DNA of 64,000 nucleotides, from positions 3,091,001-3,155,000 of the forward strand of contig NZ_LR134384.1 of the NCBI RefSeq assembly GCF_900637655.1, in the 5' to 3' direction. How positions within the stretch are numbered: the stretch's first letter is position 1; each line of letters opens with the position of its first letter. Below the pieces are notes generated by a model that saw only the letters and a list, made by a program, of their open reading frames with translations, searched no databases and was not told the DNA's origin. Position numbers and translations under genes: made by a program. Origin of the DNA: Segatella oris (GTDB taxonomy: Bacteria > Bacteroidota > Bacteroidia > Bacteroidales > Bacteroidaceae). Below, in pieces: positions 17,505 through 25,655 of the stretch.

Positions 17505-18497
17505 TTAATTTCGTTTGCCAAACTTGATGAGTAGCAGGCCTATTCCCGTCCAAAGCAACTCGCGGAGTCTTACAATCAATGCTACGAAGATACCCGCACT
17601 TGCTGATATACCCAATGCTGTTGTCGACATCAGAAAGCCACCCTCGCGTCCTCCAAGCTGCAGAGGAATGAAAAAAAGCAGGTTAGCAAAGAGGCTTGTA
17701 AAGGCAAGAATGAGCACACATTGCAAGAAATCAACATTCGGCATGAGCACCAATAGCACGAAAAATATTTCTAAAGCCGAGCAAATGCGACATGATAATT
17801 CCAACAGAACTGCCGAAACAAAGGTCTTGGGGTTCTGCTTATGAAGAGCTGCTATCTGTTGATCTATGGTGTCAAGTTGCTCGCGATGACTTTCAACAAA
17901 AGGCTGTGCCCACTTCTTCAAGAGAGGAATATGCCCGAGAAACTTCATCACTCGGTTGGCCAATCCCTTGCGATAGCCCGATATGAAGAACCAAATTCCT
18001 AATAGACAGAAGGCACCTGTGACAGCCAGCAGCGTTGCTAAGAGCAGCGTTATAGGCTGTGTGAGCATGAAAATAACTATCGAAAGCAACCAAAAACAGA
18101 AATGACTGAAGATGTGAGTCATGGCATAAAGGATTACCGATGACGATGCACGCTCCGGTCCTATGTATGGAGAAAGCGACATGATACGGTAAGGTTCGCC
18201 CCCCATCAGACCGCCGGGAGTGGCATAGTTGAGGGCAAATCCCGACACGGTAATCTTATAAAGCCATGCAAAGGATATTTTCTTTTGTCCTTTGTCGGCT
18301 TTCTGTGAATTGATAATGATATACCATGCCGAAGTGTTGAAGATGTAGAGAAAGGCCCAAAGCACGACAACGGCAATGAACCAATAGCCTGCATGACACA
18401 GCCCTTCCCACACTTGGTGGAAATCAAGCTGTGTAATCATGATGCCGAGAACGACAATCCCGAAGATGAAAAATCCGTTCTGATACTTCTTATTCAT
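17505..18497 (-). CDS. Flippase-like / lysylphosphatidylglycerol synthase transmembrane-family protein
   Basis: An integral membrane protein of 330 aa from the ATG at 18497; the longer frame to 18653 lies inside pdxA. It has about eight hydrophobic segments, starting with FFIFGIVVLGIMITQL. FALNYATPGGLMGGEPYRIM and PLQLGGREGGFLM are hallmarks of the UPF0104/YbhN family, which comprises the membrane half of MprF and relatives. It has no aminoacyl-transfer domain, so it is not a full MprF; lipid or lipid-linked substrate flipping is the family's suggested role. It overlaps pdxA by 8 bp. Confidence 0.85.
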   Translation of the reverse strand: MNKKYQNGFFIFGIVVLGIMITQLDFHQVWEGLCHAGYWFIAVVVLWAFLYIFNTSAWYIIINSQKADKGQKKISFAWLYKITVSGFALNYATPGGLMGGEPYRIMSLSPYIGPERASSSVILYAMTHIFSHFCFWLLSIVIFMLTQPITLLLATLLAVTGAFCLLGIWFFISGYRKGLANRVMKFLGHIPLLKKWAQPFVESHREQLDTIDQQIAALHKQNPKTFVSAVLLELSCRICSALEIFFVLLVLMPNVDFLQCVLILAFTSLFANLLFFIPLQLGGREGGFLMSTTALGISASAGIFVALIVRLRELLWTGIGLLLIKFGKRN

Positions 18498-19575
18498 GCT
18501 TTTTCTTTGGTATAGAGAAGCGAACTTTCTCCCCATCATCATGCTTTTCGCGGTAAAGCTTAGGCAAAGGATTCTGCAAAGGCTCGTCATAACGCTTGCG
18601 GTTGCGGTAGATGTCGATGGCTGTATAAATGGCATGACGCAGTGAAGAAGCATCGGCTATGCACTGACCTGCAATATCAAAGCGAGTATGGCAATCGGGT
18701 TCAGTGGCTATAATGGGTAGGTTGGCATTGAATTTTACCACACTTTCCGTAGCAAGGGCTTTTAATGGAGGCACTCCCTGGTCGTAATATAGGGCCAAGA
18801 TGCCGTCAAACTGGTCGTAATAACCATTTTCAAAGAATTCTTCAGCAGTGTAAGGACCGAATGCCTGCACGCTGTCCTCTTCCATTTCTTTAATTGCAGG
18901 CAAGATAATCTCTTGCTCTTCTTTGCCTTGTGCCGTAGGATTTAAGGATAAAACAGCAATGCGTGGATTGGAAATATTAAAGTCGCGGCGAATGGTTTTG
19001 AATAATAATGTAGCCTTTTCTTTTACTAAATCCTTGGTCAACACATTTGCAATGTCCTTTACAGAAGCCCTTTCTGCCGCAACCATCAGCCGCAGGTTGT
19101 CACTGATATAAAGGGTAGAAGCTTTGTTTCCTTCGCCTAAACAAGTTTCAATATACTTGCTGATGCCGGTAAATTTGTAGCCTTCAATGTGAATATTGCT
19201 GTCTTCCACCGGACAATTCACGAGCACATCATAGGCATCATCCCGATAATCGGTCATGGCTTTATCAAGTGCTTTCAATGCAGCAGCACCGCTTTCAGGC
19301 GACACTATGCCCATCTCCACTTTCACATCATCGTCGAAACATGTCAGCAGATTAATGCGGTTTTCAACTGCTTCATCGGCAGTATTGATGATACTGAAGT
19401 TTCCTTGAATGTCAAGTGCCTTGCGATGATAAGATGCTATCTTGGGAGAACCATAGATGATTGGCGTGCAAAGCTCCAGCATCTCGGGTTCAGAGAAAGC
19501 CTTAAAGATGAGTTCATATCCGATACCATTAGTATCACCATGTGTGATAGCCACACGAATTTTCTTATTTTCCAT
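18490..19575 (-). CDS. pdxA: 4-hydroxythreonine-4-phosphate dehydrogenase
   Basis: Oxidises 4-phosphohydroxythreonine in pyridoxal phosphate synthesis. It is 361 aa. The N-terminus RVAITHGDTNGIGYELIFKA matches PdxA's GDPAGIGPE region with substitutions usual in Bacteroidota, and metal-site elements such as YDQGVPPLKAL and TEPDCHTRFDIAGQ follow. It overlaps the flippase-like gene (8 bp) and the upstream lipoprotein gene (11 bp). PdxJ, the next pathway enzyme, is not in this window. Confidence 0.93.
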   Translation of the reverse strand: MENKKIRVAITHGDTNGIGYELIFKAFSEPEMLELCTPIIYGSPKIASYHRKALDIQGNFSIINTADEAVENRINLLTCFDDDVKVEMGIVSPESGAAALKALDKAMTDYRDDAYDVLVNCPVEDSNIHIEGYKFTGISKYIETCLGEGNKASTLYISDNLRLMVAAERASVKDIANVLTKDLVKEKATLLFKTIRRDFNISNPRIAVLSLNPTAQGKEEQEIILPAIKEMEEDSVQAFGPYTAEEFFENGYYDQFDGILALYYDQGVPPLKALATESVVKFNANLPIIATEPDCHTRFDIAGQCIADASSLRHAIYTAIDIYRNRKRYDEPLQNPLPKLYREKHDDGEKVRFSIPKKKHE

Positions 19576-20182
19576 TGTTATTCTTTATATTTATAGAGCC
19601 CAGTATGGCGTTAAGCTGACCGAGCAGAGTTTTCTTATTGCTTATTTCGGGCGCATAGAGGAAGCCTTCTGCGAAGATGAGTCCTTCTCCTTCAGGGCGC
19701 TTATAGACGTTGCAGATGAATAGCCCTCCCATGGCATCGCCCTGCATCTCCCATAGTCCTTCATAGCGACATCGCCTTTTCTTTGGGTTGAAATGCCCCT
19801 TGACAGAAGCCTTCAGCGTTGTGATGAACATCGAATCGGTTTCACCTTTAATATTGATTTGCATCACACTGTCGTGCAACTGACAGAAACGTTCCACGCT
19901 TAGTGGCAGTGTGTCGGCAGTCGTTACTTTGTAGATAGCTACGTTTTTCATGCCTGTTGTGGCATTGTTGGATATCCATAGAAATCCTTTTCCTTGTTTG
20001 CTCGACCGCATGTCAGCAGGCAATTCAATGCTCATTCCCATCAGTTTGCGCACTCGTTCCTGCATCTCGGGATTGTCTTCATACGGGTGGTTGAGCCGTC
20101 CGAGCATTCCCTTTCGCCGACCGTTGCAGCCACAAAACACGAGCATTGCAGCCAACATGAAGACAATGATCTTATTGCTCAT
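19565..20182 (-). CDS. DUF4837-like lipoprotein
   Basis: About 205 aa from the ATG at 20182, which makes an 11-bp overlap with rlmN; the longer frame to 20278 lies inside rlmN. The signal sequence ends MLAAMLVFCGC, a lipobox. The mature part has a Trp/Tyr-containing beta-rich region (GKGFLWISNNATTGMKNVAIYK) and ends NKKTLLGQLNAILGSI. From its position between rlmN and pdxA I place it in the Bacteroidota family DUF4837, function unknown. It is tightly linked by overlaps on both sides. Confidence 0.7.
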   Translation of the reverse strand: MSNKIIVFMLAAMLVFCGCNGRRKGMLGRLNHPYEDNPEMQERVRKLMGMSIELPADMRSSKQGKGFLWISNNATTGMKNVAIYKVTTADTLPLSVERFCQLHDSVMQINIKGETDSMFITTLKASVKGHFNPKKRRCRYEGLWEMQGDAMGGLFICNVYKRPEGEGLIFAEGFLYAPEISNKKTLLGQLNAILGSINIKNNNGK

Positions 20183-21218
20183 GACGGATTTCGCCGATTT
20201 TCTTCGACGTAGAAAGCAGTCCGCAGGCTGCAAAGATATCTTGTCCGCGACTCGCACGGATAGTCGTGAAGATGCCATGTGATGTCAGATAGTCGCGCAA
20301 TTCCTCCATTCTCTTCTCGTCGGCACCATGCAGTGGCACGTCAGGTATTTGGTGGAAGCGTATCAGATTGATGCGACAGTCAAGACCTTTCAACAGTTTT
20401 ACAAGCTCACGGGCATGTGTCATAGAGTCGTTTACGCCTCCGAAGACGATATATTCAAACGACAAACGACGTTGGTGGGAGAAGTCATAATTGCGCAGAA
20501 GTTCCACGATTTCCGCAATACTCATGCCCTTTTGGGCCGGCATAAGCTCGGCTCTTTGCTCGGCTATCGGCGAATGAAGACTGATAGCTACATGGCAATC
20601 GCTCTCTTCAATGAAGCGTTTCAGCTTGTTCTTAACGCCGACACTGCTTACCGTTATGCGCTTCGGACTCCATGCCCAGCCGTAGTCGGCCGTGAGAATC
20701 TCCGTTGTTCGCAGAATGTTGTCAAGGTTGTCCATCGGCTCCCCCTGTCCCATGAACACGATATTCGTAAGTTTATCCACTTCGGGAAGCGAATAAATCT
20801 GGTTCAAGATGTCACAAGTTGTCAGGCTTCCCTCAAAGCCTTGCTTTCCCGTTTGACAGAAAAGACAGTTCATTTTGCAGCCCACCTGACACGAAACGCA
20901 AAGAGTGGCGCGGTCATTCTCGGGGATATACACCGTTTCTACAAACTTTCCGCTTGCTGTGGGGAATAGATATTTGATGGTTCCGTCCTTGGAATGCTGT
21001 GCTTCCAAAGCTTCTGCACAACCTATAGTGTAGGCTTCTTCTAATTTTGCACGGTTAGTTTTGGATATATTTGTCATCTCGTCAATGTGCTTCACGTGAT
21101 GCGTATATAGCCATTTTGCAATCTGTCCGCCCGTAAAGGCAGGCATTCCCAATTGCTTGCAGGCTTCCTTGAGCTCGTTCAAGGTCATGCCTAAAAGTGC
21201 TTTCTTCGAAGAAATCAT
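20172..21218 (-). CDS. rlmN: 23S rRNA A2503 / tRNA A37 C2-methyltransferase
   Basis: A radical-SAM enzyme that methylates C2 of A2503 in 23S rRNA. It has 348 aa, with cluster motif C-KMN-C-LF-C in SCQVGCKMNCLFCQTG (about residues 108-123), GQGEPMDNLDNIL, and the C-terminal catalytic Cys region (RASRGQDIFAACGLL). An N-terminal HhH-like domain (LGMPAFTGGQIAKWLY) is present. Its ATG is 4 nt from the -7 box, so the transcript is predicted leaderless. It heads the run rlmN-DUF4837-pdxA-flippase. Confidence 0.96.
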   Translation of the reverse strand: MISSKKALLGMTLNELKEACKQLGMPAFTGGQIAKWLYTHHVKHIDEMTNISKTNRAKLEEAYTIGCAEALEAQHSKDGTIKYLFPTASGKFVETVYIPENDRATLCVSCQVGCKMNCLFCQTGKQGFEGSLTTCDILNQIYSLPEVDKLTNIVFMGQGEPMDNLDNILRTTEILTADYGWAWSPKRITVSSVGVKNKLKRFIEESDCHVAISLHSPIAEQRAELMPAQKGMSIAEIVELLRNYDFSHQRRLSFEYIVFGGVNDSMTHARELVKLLKGLDCRINLIRFHQIPDVPLHGADEKRMEELRDYLTSHGIFTTIRASRGQDIFAACGLLSTSKKIGEIRHEQ

Positions 21219-21222
21219 ACTG

Positions 21223-21230
21223 CAAAGATA
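21223..21230 (-). promoter_or_regulatory. rlmN promoter, predicted leaderless
   Basis: Minus-strand -7 box TATCTTTG with only four bases (CAGT) before the ATG. Transcription should begin at or next to the A of ATG. Confidence 0.6.
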
Positions 21231-21409
21231 ATAAATAATGTTGAATGTTTCACGCTTTGTATTGTTTTTTTGATTTGTGGAGAGAGCGTGGAATGCAGGG
21301 GTAAGGAGTGTGGTTTGTTTTCAGACAGTCTTTAAGCCCTTGCAAATTGCGACTTAGGTATAGGCTCACAGGGCTGTAATTTGATATTGGAAAGCAGCAA
21401 AAAAGATTT
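21231..21409. other. Upstream flank of rlmN
   Basis: No gene or motif seen apart from the rlmN promoter at its edge; the long repeat element starts after it. Confidence 0.45.
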
Positions 21410-21708
21410 TGAAAAATAATCAAAAAACATGACAATAAGAATTGTTCCGCATGGTTCTGTTTTTCCATAAACAGCAAATTGTCTTCTCACATGAATGCTT
21501 CAGTCATGTCATTTGCATCATTTCGTCTTGCCATCTAAGGCATATTGCAGTGTGTTTTGCGTCATTTTATCTTGCGATTTGACGCATATTACACACTGAT
21601 TTGACGCATATTGAATGCCTTCTTGGAAGGAGTAACAAAAAAGGGAAAACCAAATTGCGGTCTTCCCTACGGCAAAGATAATCATTTTTTGAGGCAAATG
21701 CAAATGGA
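21410..21708 (-). repeat. Long intergenic element with promoter-terminator head and 22-bp array, copy B
   Basis: Read on the minus strand, this matches 30822-31130 throughout. An ATTTGCATTTGC block comes first, then -7 box TATCTTTG, CCGTAGGGAAGACCGCAAT, the closing stem arm GGTTTTCCC and a T-run. A five-unit 22-bp array follows (minus-strand cores at 21601, 21579, 21557, 21535 and 21513), then a shared tail with AAAAACAGAACCATGC and TTGTCATGTTTTTTGATT. Similarity stops abruptly on both sides. No open reading frame is conserved between the copies. Confidence 0.8.
21632..21680 (-). ncRNA. Mini transcription unit: promoter directly followed by terminator (copy B)
   Basis: -7 box TATCTTTG (minus strand), then stem GGGAA-G-ACC against GGT-T-TTCCC and TTTTTTG. 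The predicted RNA is only about 35 nt. Conservation of both the promoter and the hairpin in copy A argues that the unit is selected or was copied as a whole. Confidence 0.5.
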
Positions 21709-21794
21709 TAATGAAATATCTTTACTTTTAGAGCGACATTAAAGAGCCTGTGGAAAAATCGTGTTTCAGCAGCATGTAATTCGATTTTATTTGC

Positions 21795-21802
21795 TATCTT
21801 TG
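21795..21802 (+). promoter_or_regulatory. Promoter of the glycosyltransferase-SpoIID-AmpG operon
   Basis: -7 box TATCTTTG, leaving a leader of about 80 nt before the ATG at 21887. The leader contains short GC-rich complementary stretches but no family I recognise. Confidence 0.6.
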
Positions 21803-21886
21803 CAGGAAATATGGTGTCGTTGCTGACATGCCAAGGGGCAATCCGGCGGTTGCAACAGTGCCTCAACACGCGTTAAACACATTTTT

Positions 21887-24307
21887 ATGATTGGAAAAAT
21901 AGACTGTTTTCTGCCTTGCAGCAATCCCAACGACCTGAAAGAGACCATCGAGATGTTGCGGAAGAGTAAGACAATCCGACAGATAAACTTACTCGTGGAC
22001 TCGGATTTCAAGGTCGCGGAGCGGGCTGATGACTGCACGACTATCGTTGTTGACAATTTGCTTTCGACCGACACCATGCGCAAAGTCAGTGAAAATGCAG
22101 AGGCCGACTATGTGCTTCTTGCGCTCAAATCAACGCCTCTTGTGTTAGGCCAGCATGCACTTGACCGCCTGCTTCGTGTGGCCACAGATACCCATGCGGC
22201 CTTGGTTTATAGCGATTATCATGCGGTTGTTGACGGGAAACGCGAGCAACATCCAGTCATAGACTATCAGATGGGGAGTCTGCGTGACGATTTTGATTTC
22301 GGTTCCTTGCTGTTCATTCGTGCCGATCTGTTGCATGAATATGCTGCAACTTGCGGTAAAGAGGGCGGTCATCAGTTTGCTTTTGCCGGACTTTACGACC
22401 TGCGTCTGTTCCTCAGTCGCAAGGGGAAACTCTTCCATATCAATGAATATCTCTATACAACAGAGGAGTCTGATACGCGAAAGAGCGGTGAACGCCAGTT
22501 CGATTACGTCAATCCGCGCAACCGCGAGGTGCAGATCGAAATGGAAAAGGCTGTTACTTTGCATCTCGAAGCCGTTGGTGCACGCATTGATACGCATGAT
22601 TATGAAGCGCCAAACTTTAACCGTGAGCCTTTCAATTGCGAGGCCTCTGTCGTCATTCCAGTGTATAATCGCGAGCGAACGATAGCCGATGCCGTGAAAA
22701 GTGCATTGCAACAAGAGGCCGATTTCAAGTATAATGTGATTGTTGTCAATAATCACAGCAGTGACCATACAGGCGATATCCTGCGCGAGTTGGCTTGCGA
22801 ACGCCTCATAGTTATTGAGCCTGAACGCACTGATTTGGGGATTGGCGGCTGCTGGAATGTAGCTGTTGACGATGCAAGGTGTGGCCGTTTTACCGTTCAG
22901 TTGGATAGCGATGATCTCTATTCTTCCCCACATACGCTGCAGAAAATCGTTGATGCGTTCCATGAACAGCATGCAGCAATGATTATAGGTGCCTATCGTA
23001 TGTGTGATTTTGAACTCAAGACACTGCCTCCGGGAATGATAGAACATCGTGAATGGACCGAAGATAACGGTTGCAACAATGCCTTACGCATTAATGGTTT
23101 GGGTGCTCCACGCGCATTCTTTACGCCACTTCTGCGTGAAATTCATTTCCCTAACACCAGTTATGGCGAGGATTATGCGTTGGGATTGGCTTTCAGTCGC
23201 CGCTATCGTATAGGCAGAATATACGATGAACTCTATCTTTGCAGGCGGTGGGGAGGCAACAGCGATGCTGCATTGAGCATTGAAAAGGTGAATGCCAACA
23301 ATCTTTATAAGGACCGTTTGCGCACGATAGAGTTGAAGGCACGCCGTCAGTTGGTGAGCAAAAAGGCTTCTCTTGGTGACGATGACGACTTGAAACGCTT
23401 TTTCAATCAACAGTTGAAACAGTGGGAGGATGCCCGAAAACGCTATCAAGACCTGCGGGATGTGAAGACAAAACAATTAGGCATATTGCGCGTGCAGTAT
23501 AATCCGGCACGCATGGTAAGCACTGGAGCGAAGATTGATGCACACACATTGGCACAGCGTCCTTGCTTTCTTTGTGCATCAAATCGGCCGAAAGAACAGC
23601 TGACGGAAAGGCTTGATGATGACTTCTGTCTGCTTGTTAATCCGTTCCCTATCCTTCCTATCCACTTCACTATTCCTGCTTTGCGCCATGAGCCACAGGC
23701 TATTCTGTCGCATTATGGTGAGGTTCATAAGCTGCTTTCAAGGTATAAAGCGCTCATGGTGTTCTATAATGGGCCGAAATGTGGGGCGAGTGCTCCCGAT
23801 CATCAGCATCTGCAAGCGGGTGAAAGTGGGCTTGTGCCCTTGCAACGTGAATGGAAACGCATGCAAAAAAGCCTTGAGCCGATAGTCACATTGAATGAAG
23901 ATAACGATGTTTGTCTGCTTCGTGACTTCGTGGTTCCAGCGCTTGTCATTCGCAGTACGAGTGCCGAGAGCGACGAAAAGCTCTTTCATCTTGTGTATAA
24001 GTGCTTGCCGTTACGTGACGGAGAGACCGAGCCGATGATGAATATCGTGGCTTGGCGTGAAGGCAGACAGTATATTTCAGTGGTTATTCCGCGTGAAAAG
24101 CATCGCCCGGATTGCTATTTTGACGAGGGCGAAAAACAGTTGTTGGTAAGTCCCGGGGCCTTGGATATGTCGGGATTGCTGATTGTTCCGCGTGAAGAAG
24201 ACTTCAATAAACTGACCGAAACGCAGGCTGAAACCATCCTGAAAGAGTGTGGTGTCACTGAAAAGACAATGCAGGCGGTGGTTGAACGCATAAAAGAAAA
24301 CAACTGA
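21887..24307 (+). CDS. Glycosyltransferase (GT2) fused to DUF4922 GalT/HIT-like nucleotidyltransferase domain
   Basis: An 806-aa three-part protein with no signal peptide. Residues 1-230 look like a decayed GT-A fold. Residues 250-500 are a canonical GT2 domain: ASVVIPVYNRERTIADAV near 253, NNHSSDHT, and the metal-binding QLDSDDLY near 340. After a basic helical linker, residues 540-800 form a DUF4922-type domain with RPCFLCASNRP and DHQHLQAG. The HxHxQ at 639-643 resembles the active site of GalT, Ap4A phosphorylase and GDP-glucose phosphorylase. I infer that the protein handles a nucleotide sugar and transfers a sugar. Its stop is 2 bp before the SpoIID gene, and an AmpG-like permease follows, pointing to cell-wall sugar metabolism. 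The exact substrate is unknown. Confidence 0.85.
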   Translation: MIGKIDCFLPCSNPNDLKETIEMLRKSKTIRQINLLVDSDFKVAERADDCTTIVVDNLLSTDTMRKVSENAEADYVLLALKSTPLVLGQHALDRLLRVATDTHAALVYSDYHAVVDGKREQHPVIDYQMGSLRDDFDFGSLLFIRADLLHEYAATCGKEGGHQFAFAGLYDLRLFLSRKGKLFHINEYLYTTEESDTRKSGERQFDYVNPRNREVQIEMEKAVTLHLEAVGARIDTHDYEAPNFNREPFNCEASVVIPVYNRERTIADAVKSALQQEADFKYNVIVVNNHSSDHTGDILRELACERLIVIEPERTDLGIGGCWNVAVDDARCGRFTVQLDSDDLYSSPHTLQKIVDAFHEQHAAMIIGAYRMCDFELKTLPPGMIEHREWTEDNGCNNALRINGLGAPRAFFTPLLREIHFPNTSYGEDYALGLAFSRRYRIGRIYDELYLCRRWGGNSDAALSIEKVNANNLYKDRLRTIELKARRQLVSKKASLGDDDDLKRFFNQQLKQWEDARKRYQDLRDVKTKQLGILRVQYNPARMVSTGAKIDAHTLAQRPCFLCASNRPKEQLTERLDDDFCLLVNPFPILPIHFTIPALRHEPQAILSHYGEVHKLLSRYKALMVFYNGPKCGASAPDHQHLQAGESGLVPLQREWKRMQKSLEPIVTLNEDNDVCLLRDFVVPALVIRSTSAESDEKLFHLVYKCLPLRDGETEPMMNIVAWREGRQYISVVIPREKHRPDCYFDEGEKQLLVSPGALDMSGLLIVPREEDFNKLTETQAETILKECGVTEKTMQAVVERIKENN

Positions 24308-24309
24308 AA

Positions 24310-25653
24310 ATGGTCTTGAAAGATAATCATATGCAGGTAGATACACAGCCGGATGTGTCGGTAGGCATTGTCAGTGGAAGTCAGATTAGGTTTCGTCTTG
24401 ATGCGCCTTATCTTGTAGAGGGGGGGCTTGCAGAGGGCGAACAAACGGTTGCTTTTGCTGAAAAAAGTATACATTGGAAAGGAAAATGCTATCAAGAGCT
24501 GACTTTCATACCACAACAAAGCGATGCTTCTTTCTCACTTTTCGATGTCACTATAGGTGTAAACTTTCATTGGGAGCGTAAGGAAACACAGACTTTTCTT
24601 GGCAGATTGAAGTTCATAGTCAATGAAGATAAGGTGTGTGCTGTCAATGAATTGCCGGTTGAAAGCTATTTGGAGAGTGTTATCTCAAGTGAAATGAGTG
24701 CTACTTCGAGCCTCGAACTGCTCAAGGCTCATGCTGTGATATCGCGTAGTTGGCTGTTGGTGCAGATGCAAAACCGCAAGGATAATCATGGAAAAAGCAA
24801 GTCCATGTCGTCTGAAATGCCTACTGAAGGAGAACTTATCCGCTGGTATGACCGCGAAGATCATACGCTTTTCGATGTCTGTGCCGATGATCATTGCCAG
24901 CGTTATCAAGGAATAACGAAAGAAACAAGCCCACAGGTGGCAGAGGCTATCAGGCAAACCAAGGGGCAGGTGCTGCTGTATGACGGTGAAATCTGCGATG
25001 CAAGGTTCTCTAAATGCTGTGGAGGTGAGACTGAAGAGTTCCAATATTGCTGGGAGAACTTGCGCAAACCTTATCTCGTTGCCCTACGTGATGCGCCGCA
25101 TAATGAGTCACTTCAGTTGAATGTTGAGGCTGATGCAGACCGTTGGATACGCTCAAATCCGGAGAGTTTCTGCAATACACACGATGTAAAAGTGCTTTCA
25201 CAAGTGCTCAACAACTATGACCAGGAGACGTCAGACTTCTACCGTTGGCGCGTGGAATACACGCAGGAGCAGCTTCAGATGCTGATAACCGAGAAGCTTG
25301 AAATAGACTTTGGGCATATCATTGACCTTATTCCTGTGGAGCGTGGAACGAGTGGAAGACTTTCAAAGCTTAAGATAATAGGTGACAGAAAGACGCTTGT
25401 CATTGGCAAGGAACTGGAGATTCGCCGTGCTTTGAGCAAGACTCATCTCTACAGTTCGGCTTTTGTGGTCGATGCACTTGACCGCAATGAGCAGGGAATT
25501 CCGCAGCGGTTTGTCCTCATTGGAGCCGGTTGGGGGCATGGTGTAGGGCTTTGTCAGATTGGCGCAGCCGTCATGGGAGAGCGTGGTTACAATTATAATG
25601 AAATCCTGTTGCATTATTATAAAGGTGCAACTATCGAACAAATCTATCATTAG
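24310..25653 (+). CDS. SpoIID/LytB-domain protein (peptidoglycan amidase enhancer-like)
   Basis: A 447-aa SpoIID-domain protein. The SpoIID core runs from about residue 100: NELPVESYLESVISSEMSAT, LKAHAVISRSWLL, then FSKCCGGETEEF and the C-terminal GAGWGHGVGLCQIGAAVMG. In Bacillus, SpoIID is a lytic transglycosylase acting on stem-free glycan; the Glu in SSEMS fits the catalytic position. No clear signal peptide is seen at the annotated start, so how it reaches the wall is open. It is translationally close to both neighbours (2-bp gaps). Confidence 0.88.
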   Translation: MVLKDNHMQVDTQPDVSVGIVSGSQIRFRLDAPYLVEGGLAEGEQTVAFAEKSIHWKGKCYQELTFIPQQSDASFSLFDVTIGVNFHWERKETQTFLGRLKFIVNEDKVCAVNELPVESYLESVISSEMSATSSLELLKAHAVISRSWLLVQMQNRKDNHGKSKSMSSEMPTEGELIRWYDREDHTLFDVCADDHCQRYQGITKETSPQVAEAIRQTKGQVLLYDGEICDARFSKCCGGETEEFQYCWENLRKPYLVALRDAPHNESLQLNVEADADRWIRSNPESFCNTHDVKVLSQVLNNYDQETSDFYRWRVEYTQEQLQMLITEKLEIDFGHIIDLIPVERGTSGRLSKLKIIGDRKTLVIGKELEIRRALSKTHLYSSAFVVDALDRNEQGIPQRFVLIGAGWGHGVGLCQIGAAVMGERGYNYNEILLHYYKGATIEQIYH

Positions 25654-25655
25654 AC

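Noticed and set aside
17505..18653. Full MprF-type lysyl-phosphatidylglycerol synthase
   Set aside because: Only the membrane flippase-like part is present; the N-terminal extension of the open frame lies inside pdxA and there is no aminoacyl-transferase domain.
21808..21886. Riboswitch in the leader of the glycosyltransferase operon
   Set aside because: Some complementary GC stretches exist, but no known riboswitch core was recognised and the leader is short.
22145..23047. Minus-strand open frame of 300 codons
   Set aside because: Lies entirely antisense to the glycosyltransferase fusion, which has conserved motifs in its own frame.
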